Positions 44,031 to 58,100 of a DNA stretch of 64,000 nt are shown in pieces. The DNA comes from Paralichthys olivaceus (taxonomy: Eukaryota; Chordata; Actinopteri; Pleuronectiformes; Paralichthyidae), in the NCBI RefSeq assembly GCF_024713975.1, contig NC_091098.1, positions 27,604,316 through 27,668,315 on the forward strand, in the 5' to 3' direction. A program made the position numbers and the translations under genes. The notes beneath the pieces are model-generated. The model was given only the letters and a program-made list of their open reading frames with translations. It ran no database searches and was not told the DNA's origin. How positions within the stretch are numbered: position 1 is the first letter of the stretch; the number at the start of each line of letters is the position of its first letter.

Positions 44031-46059
44031 TGGATAAAGGCTCAGATGTGTTGCAGAGCGCCTGTCTTCCATTGAATGATCAAAAAGAAAAAAACATTTG
44101 CTAAAAACAAATTTAATGCAAGTTGAATTTGAATCAAGTATTTCTGGTGAATTATCAATTTTTAAAAATCTTTGAGCTGTGATCAAAGCGACGGCTGCAG
44201 ACGTATGAATTCATGTTCTGTTAAAGATCTGTTTGTCCAGTCGATCACGCACTGAAAGTGCTGTAGCTAAATGTGTTAGCTTCATGCTAGCTCAAAGGCC
44301 TTTAACAAAACACCTGGGTTGACCTGAACTTTGTTCTCTGGTTGTTTCAGTTAAAACCATCTTACGTTTCGTGGACCATGTGTGATGTAGATGTTGGAGC
44401 TCGGTTACACTCTGACTCGTGACTCAGATCTAAGTGCTGACGGACTCTGAGTTTCTACATCCGTGTCTGATGAACAATGTCCCACTTGTTTTCTCTGTTA
44501 TGGTCCTTTTTATTTTTTTTAATGCAGCAAGAAAATAATGGTGTAGTGGTTTGTAGCAGAAGCTCCATCTTCTCCCTCTGCCTCAGTTCATGTGATTCAC
44601 TGCTGAGCAGCAGAATGAAGCTGTTGTGATTGGGTCTTTGTTCAGTTACACACTTTAAGCTGCTGAGAGTTTTCAGACGTTTCAGGCCGAGCTCCATCAC
44701 ATCCTCGTGAACCAAATGTTCATTTCAGGTGTTGATTTCAAAAGCATCAGCAACTGAAAGTCAAAACTAAAACTCAACGCTCTGACGTACGGACGCAACA
44801 TAACAGCAAACTGTCTCTGGAAGTTAAAAAAAAAAAAAAAGGTGTCCCCCCCCTTTCACCTCTTTTGAAGCAATTGAATATAATTAAAACCTACTGGTAT
44901 CAGGAAAGTTTTTTTATTCACTTTAGTTTTTTTGCTTGATCAATTTTTGAACTATCGATGAAACGTCAAAGATGTCTCTCATGTCTCAGACGATCAAAAG
45001 CTGAAACCAGGAAACGTTTCTCGTGTTTGTTTTAACAGTTGATAATCAGCACAAAGATCCACTAACAGATGAACAGTTCAAGCTGCTGAATATTCACACC
45101 GAAAGTTTTAATAAAAACAAAGCTGAACAAATAACTAAAGATCAACTGAGATCAGTTCAAACCACTGAGAAGTTATTAAAACCAGAGTTTATCTCCAATG
45201 TTCAGCAGCAAACTTTAAAACATGAAGAACTCTGAGCAGAGTTTGGTCATTTGTTACAGCAGAAGCTCTGTTGGATCAGGAAGCAGAGGATCATGGGTAT
45301 GATGTGATGCGACGCGGTCACTTTGATTTTACATGAAACCATTTCATTACCACATGCGTCTCTAGGGGGCGCTGTTGCCCAGTGACAGACACTTCAGTCA
45401 CTGGTCAGCTGATAGGAAGATTTCTTTAATGGATGATTTCCAGATGTAGTAAAGTATCTTATATGTTGTGTCGACTGTTCAGGTCAGTGATTGTGTGTTT
45501 AATTGCCCGAGTGTTAACGAGCTTCATGAGGAGTTCATGGTTGCTGTGGGATACGTCGTTATGATCTTAAGGCCTTGATTCAGATCAGTGGTGACATCAC
45601 ATCGTTAGGCTCTGACCTCTGACCTTTTTCCCTTGTAGCAATCAGTGTGTTCACTGTGGGCGAGTGACACTGACTCTCTCTCTCTGACGTGTTTGTTAAA
45701 AATATGATGAACTCGATTTTCTGGAATCAAGTTTCGTACAAACAATAAAACTGAATTTCCTAATCAATCAGAATCTGCAGTTTATTGAATCTCTTCTCTT
45801 GTGTCCTGAAATTATGAATCAGTTCATTCAACGCACATTTAAGAACTATGACAGCTGTCAATCAAATACAGTGAAATAATAAATGGCCGACATAAAACTG
45901 ACCTATAAAAAAATGATTAGTATTAAAATCACAATGAGTTTGCCACATGTTTTACCTGATGTTTGACCGTATGTGTCTTGTATGTTAACATCTTTTCATT
46001 ATAAGCTTTATTGAATAAATCAGTGTTCTCTTGTTTCCTTTTAGTATATATATAGTTTT

Positions 46060-46096
<37 letters not shown>

Positions 46097-46420
46097 TTTT
46101 CTATTCCCTTTTAAAGAATGAATAAGTGTAAAGCACAGTCCTGATCCATCAGAGGTGGATTTTAATTCATATTTTAAATGTATCATCACATTTTTACTTT
46201 AGAAATCCGTTGGTGTGAGAACTGTTCTTTAAATGTGTAAAATCCTGAAGAATCATTGTAAAGGTTTGTTGAAGTCTCTTCCTCGAACAGGCCCTGCTCA
46301 TGTAGACAGATGTTTCATTCACTCTGTGTTTAAAGTTGTAGAAACATGTTTCAGGGTTTTGTGTTTCCAGAAAAGTTCACTGTCGCTTTTACGGGAAAAA
46401 CAATCGTGTGAATTCTGAGC
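44031..46420. other. Spacer between mapre1 and acss2
   Basis: No gene recognised on either strand. Contains a short poly(A) stretch (about 44826-44842) and an (AT)n tract (about 46055-46092). A 70-residue open frame at 45023-45235 has no splice or family support. Confidence 0.5.
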
Positions 46421-46424
46421 TTTA

Positions 46425-46720
46425 CCAGCGGCACGTGAACGCCCCGTGAGCTGTGATTGGCTGCTGCTGGAGTTGGGACAGAAGAAGAAGAAGCAGCAGC
46501 AGCAGGTGAAGAGACAGAAGAAGAAGAAGCAGCAGCGGGGCGGTCCTCTCTGAAACATCTGAAACATCTGGAAACACCTGAAACATCTGGAAACGGAGTT
46601 CGGACTGAAGCTGCATCAACACTGAGCTTCGTTCAGTTCAAGAGGAACCAACACGTCTGCGTCATTTCCTCCGCTGCAGCTGGACTGAGCTAGCTTAGCC
46701 TGTTAGCTTAGCAGGTCACC
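46425..46720 (+). promoter_or_regulatory. acss2: Putative acss2 promoter and 5' leader
   Basis: Upstream of the acss2 ATG there is an E-box CACGTG (46432-46437) and, about 20 bp on, a CCAAT box on the minus strand (ATTGG, 46456-46460). A GAAG/CAG-rich stretch follows (about 46484-46536). Mammalian ACSS2 is a known SREBP target, and SREBP sites usually pair with an NF-Y CCAAT box. A similar arrangement is possible here but unproven. Confidence 0.4.
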
Positions 46721-47017
46721 GTGTGTGTGTGTTTGTTTGTGTGTGTGTGTGCGCGCGCGCAGGACTTCACTTCCAGAACACATCGACCCGGAGCTGCAGC
46801 AGAACCGACCCGGACTTCACTTCACCATCTCGGCTGCACGCGAGGCCTCCAGCGTCGGTGTGTGCGCGTGAAGAGAAATCACGCAGCAGAAGCAGGAAGT
46901 GTGGATGAGCTCTGCTGCTAGCATCCTGCTAGCATCCTGCTAGCTGCACTGGTTCATTGTGCCGCTCAGAGGGGGAGGTGTCAGACATTTCTCTCATCGT
47001 GGTGAAGAGTCACCGAC

Positions 47018-50000
47018 ATGATTCCAGACAAAGCCCCGAAGGAAGACGTCTTCCACGGGTCTGATGACCTGAAGAAGGAGGCTCACATCTCCAGCTTCGA
47101 GAAATACAAAGAGCTGTACATGAAGTCTGTGGAGAGTCCAGGAGGTGAGTCTCTACACGTCTCACTGCTACACACTGCTGCACACTGCTACACACTGCTG
47201 CACACTGCTGCACACTACTGCACACACTCCTACACACTCCTACACACTGCTACACACTACTGCACACTGCTACACACTGCTACACACTACTGCACACTGC
47301 TACACACTGCTACACACTGCTACACACTGCTACACACTGCTACACACTGCTACACACTACTGCACACTGCTACACACTACTGCACACTCCTACACACTGC
47401 TGCACACTCCTACACACTGCTGCACACTCCTACACACCCCTACACACTCCTACACACTGCTACACACTCCTACACACTCCTAAACTTCCTACACACTTCA
47501 CAGAGCGAAGGTCCTGGACACGATCTTCGCTGTCCTCTTTAAATCACAGTTAGCCTCTGACGTTAACGTGTGTTCAGTTAAAGTCTCAGTTGTAAAGAAG
47601 CAGTGACAGTTAAACTCTCCTGAGCTTATTACATCATCACCTGTTGCAGCAAACCTCCACGTTAACTCCCACTGAGCGAGACATCGACACTTCCTCCATC
47701 GTGACACGCTGTAGAGGCGGGTCATGTGAGGTCATCTGAGGTCATCTGAGGTCATGTAAGGTCATGTAAGGTCATGTAAAGCTCCCAGGTGTGAGGTTCG
47801 GACCAGTGACCTGTGTAGAATCCCGTGTTCAGTGTGACGGACACATTTCTTACAATGACGTTCAAAATAAAAAAAAAAAGAGGAATGAAAATGTGACAAT
47901 TCTAAGCTTCCTGTGAATGAAATGACGAAGAGACGGAGCGCTGACTGAACTCCCGTTATAAAGTTTCGCTCCGTCAACTTTATCAACCATCACTTTATAA
48001 ACTAACATTTTTTGACCACGACCCCTCTCTCTCTTTGCTGTAGAGTTCTGGGGAGACATCGCCAAAGATTTCTTCTGGAAGACCAAACACACGGGTCAGT
48101 TCCTCGACTACAACTTTGACGTGACCAGGGGAGAAATCTTTGTCAAGTGTATGGATGGAGCCTCCACCAACATCAGCTACAACCTGCTGGACCGCAACGT
48201 CCACGAGAGGAAACTGGGCGATAAAGTGGCCTTCTACTGGTCAGTGTGTGTGTGGGGGGAGGGGTGAACACCAACAGGATTGAATACAAACGAATGGCAT
48301 GAATGGAGCTTCAGTCGTCCTCTGTCCTTTGTCTTTCTCTCACATTCCTCCTCTCATTCTTTTCTTCCCTCCTCTGTCTCTGTGTTCCTCTTTCTCAATC
48401 TCTGCTCATCTCTTTTATTTAGATTTCCTCATCTTCGTCATTGGACACGAACCTGCTCACATCTTGTTATTCAAGCCTCTTGGCTCATGTTGGTTTTTTC
48501 ATGGAAACACTGAACTTGTTCCTGCTTCTTTCATCATTCTCCTCTTTTGCCCACATTCGCTCTCAAGTTCTTTCCCTTGAGCTTTTCTGCCTCTTTGTCT
48601 TTGTGTCACTGACGTGTCCTGCAGACGAGCCCACGCCAGGCAGCGAGGTTATTCAGGGAGAATGTCCTGTGTGATGATCGTGTGATTGAATGAAACCGTC
48701 ATCGCTGGGATCACAGAAGCAGATGAGCTGAATTTTACGATGGGGGGGGGGGGGGGGCAGGAGAAGTTTTGTTGGTGAAATAATTTGAACTGTGAAGTAA
48801 TGAAGTCCTCAGGGGGAGAAGGAATCCTGTGTTGATGCAAATCAGCTTTTGAGGGAAGCATCATTAAAAAGTGGACCGAGGATGTTTTGCTGGATATTTT
48901 CAGAAAGACGTTAAGTCGTCTGTTCTGCTGCAGCCAGAGTTTTAAATGTTTACTGCGAACGTGTTGAGTTATTATGAGACGTGACTTTTCTTATCAGAAC
49001 TGATTTATTTTCAGACTTTGTGTGGGTGTGTCCTGATAACAGAGTACAGTAGGTCAACGTCAACTCTCAGATGATGTTACGACAGACTGAAGGACAAAGT
49101 GAGGAAGGTTAAAGATGGTGGAGTCAAATCACGAGAAGAGACAACAATGTAAAATCTGTGAAAGTAACGTGAACTGTTTCTTACGATGAACTGTTACGAC
49201 CCAGTCTCCAAATTAGTCCGAGTCAAAGTCCGAGTCGTGCACCAGGAAATGTTTCCACGCTGCCTGGTGCTGTAGGGTTGGGCTGTCAATCAAACGGGGT
49301 CCGATGGGCTCGGATCACGTTTCTAATGTGGAAACACAAGAAATCTTTTGACTGATTGATTCCTGCTGCCACACCGAACACAACACGACAGTAAGAGATG
49401 GACAGAAATCATGAGACAGGACAAGTGTCTCCTCCCAGAACATGAAAGTAAAGTCTCCTTTCAAAATAGTGAAAAATATGATATTCATTTCCGGTCACAC
49501 GGCCTCTGTTGTGCAGTGATTAGGTTTCAAACAACACAAAAAGTTGAAGCTGCAGCTTCAGTGTGAAGCTGAAGTCACACAACTGAGGTTTTCTCTGAGC
49601 TCTACCACACGTGGTGCAGGAGATAAAGTTTGTTCTGATCTGGAGCCGAAGGAAAAACATTTCTTCAACTGGGACACGTCAAACAAAAAGCTTGTGTAGC
49701 TCAGAGTTTTTATCAGTATCCACGTCCAGTATCAGTAATTACACTGTGCTCGACCATGCAGCGAACACGCAGCACATCACGTGCTTCACCGCTCTCACTC
49801 AAACTGTTTGTCAGTGGAGGATCCGCTGCTGTGTCCACCTCCTCCTTTAGACTTTCTACAGGAGCTGTGAGGAGACAGACAAACTTCGTCCTCCAGAGAA
49901 GATCCAGAGAACTGAGGAGATCATGTCTGAAAGCAGCTTCACCAAAACATTCAATATCCAGAAAATACATGTACGTTAAGTTCTTGCCGAGACAAAAGTT

Positions 50001-52115
50001 ACAAGAAGAAACTGAAACATGAGACAAACTGTTCCTGTTGTTGTGAACGAGTCTGACCCGACAACCTGCTGCTGCTTCTTCACATGAGAAAATCTGTTGT
50101 GAGGACATTTTCCAGAGTTTTTGTCTGGACACTAAACGCAGCCTCGTCTTGTTTACTATTGAAAGTCAGTGGTTTCCTGTGCGGTTGGTCAAACGTTTTG
50201 GTTTCTGATGCCTGAAAACTCCGTGTGATGTGGACGTAGCAGCAGCGATTCGTTTTAAAATGAATCGTGGCTGTAGCCTCGGAGTGAGGAGGCTCAGTGA
50301 CCCATCGTCTTCTGATCCGTCCAACGTTTCCACGCACACCAACGTGTTCCTTTGCTTTGTCTGACGACCTCAGTGTGAACACAGCAGCTCAGATATCAAG
50401 TTGGAAATGATCCTGAAGGTCAGAGCTTTATCATCGGTCGGGTGTTTAATGAATGTAACTCCCGTCGGCCGTCAGTGCTGAACTGGGTCACAGAAGTTTC
50501 AGCTCCACATGCTTTGCTACAACCAACTCTGAAAATACACTGGAACACACACACACACACACACACAAACTATCTCCCCTGCAGCTGCTGAATAAACAGT
50601 GTGCCTTGAGTCGTGCCCTGAACTAAACACGTCCCTCAGAGGCTGCGGAGACAGAACAGGCTCATCCAGCTCGGTCACTTGTGTCGCTCACACTTCCTCC
50701 ACTGTGTCGTCTCAACAACACAGAGAACAAGCCAGAGAATGTTTGCACTCTGGTTGCAGTACAACTTCAGCAGAGTTGTGAAACTCAACTTGTCTCAACT
50801 TTGCTCATTTTCACAACAGAGAGTCATCTGGACATTTGAGGAACTGACTGCACTTTTTATTTCTACACTCACACACGAGTCACGACGGCTCTGCCTCTGA
50901 GCGTCGTCCTGCTCGGCTCTGAGCATCACAGTCGACAAGCTGACACACGTGACGGACACTTGGTGACGGAGGGAGAGAGGCGGGCTGAGAAAAGGACGGA
51001 GGGTCTGGAGCTGCGTCCCAGTTCTGTCAGATTCTGGTGCATTTATCCAGCAACATAAATATGAACCAGCTGGTTTTTATCAAGATCAGTGAGTTTTCAG
51101 AAAACAGCAGAGTCACTTGTTAATCCCAACAATCGTCCATTAACCTGCTATAAGTTAAAAATAATCATGACGTTGAAGTGACGTCGCTCAGCTGTAGCTC
51201 AGCCTCTCGTCACAGATCAGTGGTCCTGGACGTCTCAGGGCTCTGGATCGAAGCTGACTCTAAACTCCGTCCACTGTGTAAAGAGCTCAGAGTGATGATG
51301 ATGATTAATCCTGTTCTCTAAAGTTATGAAACGAGGAGTCGTTGTGTTTCTTCAGGGAAGGAAACGAGCCCGGCGACGAGCTGACGGTGACGTACAGAGA
51401 GCTGCTGCAGAGGGTCTGTCAGTTCGCCAACGTCCTGAAGTCCCAGGGTACGTCACACCCACCTGACTCACAGCGGATGTTCAAACACTCACATGGTCTT
51501 TACAGATCCTGTGTCAGTTTCTGGTGCAGGTTGTTTTCAGGTTGTTCTCCTGGTTTATCTGTGTTTGATGTTGAGTGACAGAGTAAAGTCTCGTCTGCAG
51601 GCGTGAAGAAGGGCGACCGCGTGTCCATTTACATGCCCATGGTGGTGGAACTGGTGGTAGCCATGTTGGCGTGTGCCCGCATCGGAGCCGTTCACTCCAT
51701 AGTGGTGCGTTATTTACACACAGCACACGCGTGAGCGGGACGTCACTGCGTGGAGGACGGATGTTAACTCTGTTGTGCTGCATCCAGTTCGCAGGTTTCT
51801 CTGCTGAGTCTCTGTGTGAGAGGATCATGGACTCCCAGTGTTCACTGCTCATCACTGCAGGTCAGAAAATATCATGTGGATCTTCATCGTTTCACTTTTC
51901 AACTGTTCTCTCAATGTTTGATTCTCTTTGTCTCTTCATTCATTTCTTCATCTCGTTCACTCAGATGGTTTCTATCGAGGAGACAAGCTGATCAACTTGA
52001 AGCTCTTAGCTGACGAAGCTCTGCAGAAGTGTAGAGACAAGTACGACACACACACACACACACAGACCATCACACACACACACACAGACACACACAGACC
52101 ATCACAACCAGACCA

Positions 52116-52159
<44 letters not shown>

Positions 52160-55100
52160 ACCATCTCACTCAGACACACACACAGACACACACAGACCAT
52201 CACACACACACACACACACACAGAGACCATCTCACACACACAGACCATCACACACACACAGAGACCATCTCACTCACACACACAGACACACACACACACA
52301 CAGACCATCACATACACACACACACAGAGACAATCACACCATTTGATTGTGTGTGCCCCCTGGTGGCAACATAACATGTGGACACATATCGTTATCGTCG
52401 GGCTTATTATAATTAATAAGTTAAGAATATATCTGTACATGTTCCTGCTGAAGAGCTGATGAGCATCTTGTCTCTGTCTCTGCAGGGGTTTCCCAATGCA
52501 GAAGTGTATTATGCTGAAACACTTGTCCAAAGAGGCAGAGGACACGTCTCTGGATTCTCAGTCTCCTCCAGCCAAACGACCCTGTCCTGGTCTGCAGGTA
52601 AACAACAAGTTATCAACCACAAACTGTTCAGACGTGACCTGTGGTTGAAGCAATGTTTTAAGTTCTCATCGTCCATGAGAAGAAAACACGTGACACAACA
52701 GGTTTGACATGTGAGCAACATGATTCCAGTCTCAGTGGAATAAAAACCAAACACAGCTGATGTTTGTCTTTTGTGGACAAACGTCATGAAAAGACCCAAA
52801 CCAACATGTCAGCCTAACATGACATGGACACATTCACTGAGACGTTATTATTGATACATGACTTCCTGTTTGTTAGCTGGGCTGTGGAGTCTCAACAGTC
52901 TGAACTTCTGCTTCACCAGCGTGAGACATCAGACAATACGTCTCTAGGACGTCAGGGACAACACTTCGCTGGTCTGGGTCTTTTCATGGGATTCATTCAT
53001 AATAATCTAAACTGAGATTTAACTTCTGGTTTCGTCCCCAAACTTTTCTTCTTTTGTTTTCTCTGAAAGATTCAGACAGTTTGAGTATTTTCTGTGAAAC
53101 TCGTCCCTGGAGATACTTTTTTAACGATAATCAATCCTTCAAAGCTCTTAAATCTTTTCCCTCACTTTGGTTTAACCAGTTGGACCCTGCTTGTTTTTTG
53201 GGTTTTTTAAAATAATGGCTCTCCCTCATTAACTTCTCCTTCCTCCTCCTCCTCTCCTCGCTCCTGTCCAGCAGGAGAAACAGACAGGGAGAGTAAAGAA
53301 AACCCGTCCTGTTCCGCAGGTATTTTCATCCCCTCCTCCCTCCACTGAATCCCCCAGAACATCTTTGTGTTTGCTTTTTAAAAAGGAGTTTCACCCACAA
53401 ACAGAATTTACATTTTGCTGCTGTCAAAACAACAAATTGAGTTTGAAAAACTTAAATCCTTTTATTTGGTAAATACTATTTTTAATAAATGTCTTCTTTG
53501 CACAATTCAATGAAAATACAATTCAAGATTTATTGTTTTGACCAAACAGCAGTTTGTTATTCTCGTGACCGTTTACAGCTCAGACGACCTTTTGAACATG
53601 AGAAATCATCTTTCTTTCATTTAGAATTACATTTTCAGCCTGAAATCAGCTGACATTAAAATCAGCTGCTCAACTAAATCAAGAACTACTCTTGAAATTA
53701 ACGGACATTTTGAGCGAGCCAATTACATTTCGACAAAACATCAGAAAAGTGAGAATGTGGCTCATGTTCTGAAATGTTTGCTGTCGTGTCTCAAGTCGTG
53801 AGAATAAAATGTAAATTCTGTGTCAGTTGGATTAACACAGTTTTCTTTTCTTATCTGTTTTAACCTCTAACCTTCGACTGCACATCGTGGAGTCGTCCGC
53901 AGCTCAGTGACCTGAGTCTGAAGGGTTTTCTCTTCTTTTGAAAAGGCTCTAAACTTCAGAACTAAAATATAAAAGAGGTGGAGCCTGTGTTTTCTCCTAT
54001 GTACGTCTTTCCTGCGTCGCTTCATATCCGGTCACATCACTTCCTGGATTAAACTACAACTTCAGACAGGAACTGTCCTGACATGTTGTGTAGTCATGTT
54101 GTGTAGACATGTTGTGTAGACAGTGTGTGAAGCAGCAGCAGATTGTCGACTCGTTCACAACAACAGGAACATGTGGAGACATTCAGGTGAGGGGCGGAGC
54201 CTGTAGAGCAGCAGGAGGCGGGACATGACGTCTAAACTCTGCTGTGTAAAGATCAGTGTTCGTCCACACGGCGTCGGCCCTCATCACCTAAACATCTGGA
54301 ACCTCCTCGTCTTTCCAAGTGGACGTCTTCGTCCTCTACGTGTACGACTCCTCTTCTTCATCCTGAGACATTTGAGTTCTTCAGTTTCACGTCCGTCACG
54401 TGTTAGAAACCTCAGAGACACGCCCACTCGCTCACTGAGAAGGTTCCAGATGTTTCACTAGAAGCTGCAGCAGAAGATCCAGAACATGTCCAGAGACACT
54501 GACATTTGTTCTCACATACAGAACACGTCAGGAACACGTCAGGAACACGTCAGGAACACGTCAGGAACACGTCCAGACCATCTTAAAACAGTTCGAGTGT
54601 TAGTGCGACACCTGCGACCGTCGTTCCTCTTTTTCACCTGCACCCACATTAAAACATTAGATTTAAATTGAGTGAATCTCAGAACTGTTGACTTTGTGTC
54701 CAGAAACCACAGAATGTGACGGAAACAGAACACACACGAACATCACGTCTGCAGAAGCCGTGTGTTTTCTGAGTTAACAGTTTGATGAACGAGCTCAGTC
54801 GACACCAGATCTGGATCCATTTCCTGTTTCTTCCACTTGTTTCTGTCACGTAAAGGAAAATTAAATTATTGATCAAGAAAACTCAAAACCACCTGATCGT
54901 CAAGGTTTTTATGGCAAAATGTGATATACCCATGATTATTATTCTTATTATTGTTATTATTAGGGCCACGCTGAAGAAAGATATTTAGAGAATAAAGTAG
55001 TAGTATTATGAGAAATTGTATATTCCAAGAACAAAGATAAAGAATGATTACAAATATTACAATAATATTCCAAATGTGTCCTCAGTCACTATTGTACGTC

Positions 55101-58100
55101 GTAATCTTACATCGTTTAAGTTTAGTTTTACGAGAATAAAGAGAATGAATTCGATCTTTCCTTAATGTTTCTGAAACATTTGTATTTTTAACTCATATTT
55201 TGTCATAAGTTGTATCAGAAGACGGACACGGCGTCTCTTCTGCCCTCGATTGTACAACGATTAAGCAAGAATACAAACGCTGCCATTTTGTGGTGATGAT
55301 GTATATTATACTGCAGTCAGCCACCAGGGGGTGCTCAAGATGTTTAGGCTTCACTTTCGGCTGTTGTCGTGTCGTCCGTCTTTATTTCCTGTTCTCGATC
55401 AGACAGTAAATGACCCAGCTCTGAGGACGTCTCTTTATTCTGACTCGGATCTAAACTCTCTCTCTGCTCGTTTGTGTGTTTATGAAACTAACTTTCTTTC
55501 ACCTTGTGTTTTCGATTGTAGAGACATTGTTCTGTTTTCACCTTGAGTCTGTGATTCATAGGAAATGAGTCGTTAACTGTGTATTTGCATGTTTGTCCTC
55601 GTCTTCGTTTGTTTGACATGTTCGTGTCTTTTTGTTGTTGTTGTTGACTTTGCTCCCAGGTTCCGTGGAACCCTGATGTCGACCTGTGTTGGCTCAGTCT
55701 GACACGAGGAGCTTCAGACGAGTGCGAACCCGAGTGGTGCGATTCTGAAGATCCTCTATTCATCCTCTACACGAGCGGCTCCACCGGCAAACCCAAGGTA
55801 CAACACATTTTAACATTTGATTATAAAGATCAGCTCCAGAAATCGTCTTCACCAGTGTTAATATTCAAACTATTAAAAGCTCCTGTTCTGTCTTTGCTCT
55901 CTGGAATCACGTGTTTGTCACACGTTGCTCGTGTTTCTCGTTCTTACCCACCGTCCTCTGCTCTCGTCCTCAGGGAGTCCTTCACACAGTCAGCGGCTAC
56001 ATGCTCTACACCGCCACCACCTTTAAGCTGGTGTTCGACTACCAGCCCGATGATGTTTACTGGTGCACGGCGGACATCGGCTGGATCACCGGACACTCCT
56101 ACATCACCTACGGCCCTCTGGCCAACGGCGCCACCAGTGTGCTGGTGAGTAAAAGCCCACGGACTGCGGGACGACATAACTTCCTGTTTTTACAAACTGC
56201 AGCCAACTTGGCCGTCGGTCGCTCTATTGTGACTGTGGCTAATTTTATCCATGATGCACTGCAGCCAAAGAATCCTCCCTTCAGTACATTCATTCTGTAA
56301 TTTAGATTTTTAGTTTTCTATTTATTACAACCAGCTGATAAAAACAATTTTAGTACAAAAATAACAACATTTATTATATTTATATATATATATAAATACA
56401 AAATTGTAAAATATTTTCAGAAAAACAAATAGAAATATTCTGTAATGCCTGATGTTCTGTGAACCACCAGTAATGTTTTCTATCTGCTCATGTGACTTTA
56501 AATAAGACTGATGTCAGAGGTAACGAGCAGCTCGCCACGTGTCGTCATGACGACCAGTCTGTTCTATGTTGTCACAGACGTCTCTTCACCTAATGAATCG
56601 GTTTCTAGATTTTATTACCAACACGTAGCGTTGACACCCACCTGACCCGTCAGGTGACTTGGTAATTCAAACTTCTTCAACATGTTCAACACGTCGGCTT
56701 GTACAGGTTGAACCTGTTCATCCGAGGGAATGTGGATCAGCTCATAAACCATCTGACTGTTAATGTAGATGGTCTCCAGATAATCTCCAGTTAGTCTCCA
56801 GTTAGTCTCCAGTTAGTCTCCAGATAATCTCCAGTTAGTCTCCAGATAGTCTCCAGTTAGTCTCCAGTTAGTCTCCAGTTAGTCTCCAGACTTCTCCAGT
56901 TAGTCTCCAGATAATCTCCAGATAATCTCCAGTTAGTCTCCAGTTAGTCTCCAGTTAGTCTCCAGTTAGTCTCCAGATAGTCTCCAGTTAGTCTCCAGAT
57001 AATCTCCAGATAATCTCCAGTTAGTCTCCAGTGTGTCTCCAGATAGTCTCCAGTTAGTCTCCAGATAATCTCCAGTTAGTCTCCAGTTAGTCTCCAGTTA
57101 GTCTCTAGATAATCTCCAGTTAGTCTCCAGTTAGTCTCCAGATAATCTCCAGATAATCTCCAGTTAGTCTCCAGTTAGTCTCCAGTTAGTCTCTAGATAA
57201 TCTCCAGTTAGTCTCCAGTTAGTCTCCAGATAATCTCCAGTTAGTCTCCAGATAATCTCCAGATAATCTCCAGTTAGTCTCCAGATAATCTCCAGATAAT
57301 CTCCAGATAGTCTCCAGATAATCTCCAGATAGTCTCCAGTTAGTCTCTAGACCTTCTCCAGATAATCTCCAGTTAGTCTCCAGTTAGTCTCTAGACCTTC
57401 TCCAGATAATCTCCAGTTAGTCTCCAGATAGTCTCCAGTTAGTCTCTAGACCTTCTCCAGATAATCTCCAGTTAGTCTCCAGACCTTCTCCAGTTAGTCT
57501 CCAGTTAGTCTCCAGTTAGTCTCCAGACCTTCTCCAGATAATCTCCAGTTAGTCTCCAGTTAGTCTCCAGTTAGTCTCCAGATAATCTCCAGATAGTCTC
57601 CAGATAGTCTCCAGTTAGTCTCCAGACCTTCTCCAGTTAGTCTCCAGATAATCTCCAGTTAGTCTCCAGATAATCTCCAGATAGTCTCCAGATAATCTCC
57701 AGTTAGTCTCCAGATAATCTCCAGATAATCTCCAGATAGTCTCCAGTTAGTCTCTAGACCTTCTCCAGATAATCTCCAGTTAGTCTCCAGTTAGTCTCTA
57801 GACCTTCTCCAGATAATCTCCAGTTAGTCTCCAGTTAGTCTCTAGACCTTCTCCAGATAATCTCCAGTTAGTCTCCAGTTAGTCTCTAGACCTTCTCCAG
57901 ATAATCTCCAGTTAGTCTCCAGATAGTCTCCAGTTAGTCTCTAGACCTTCTCCAGATAATCTCCAGTTAGTCTCCAGACCTTCTCCAGTTAGTCTCCAGT
58001 TAGTCTCCAGTTAGTCTCCAGATAATCTCCAGTTAGTCTCCAGATAGTCTCCAGTTAGTCTCCAGTTAGTCTCCAGACCTTCTCCAGAAGGGCTGCGTGG

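Noticed and set aside
45023..45235. 70-codon open frame rich in Gln/Lys
   Set aside because: No splice context, no family resemblance, lies in the mapre1-acss2 spacer.
47018..47542. 174-codon open frame starting at the acss2 ATG and running on
   Set aside because: Only the first 42 codons are acss2. The rest reads through the donor at 47145 into the CACACTGCTA repeat.
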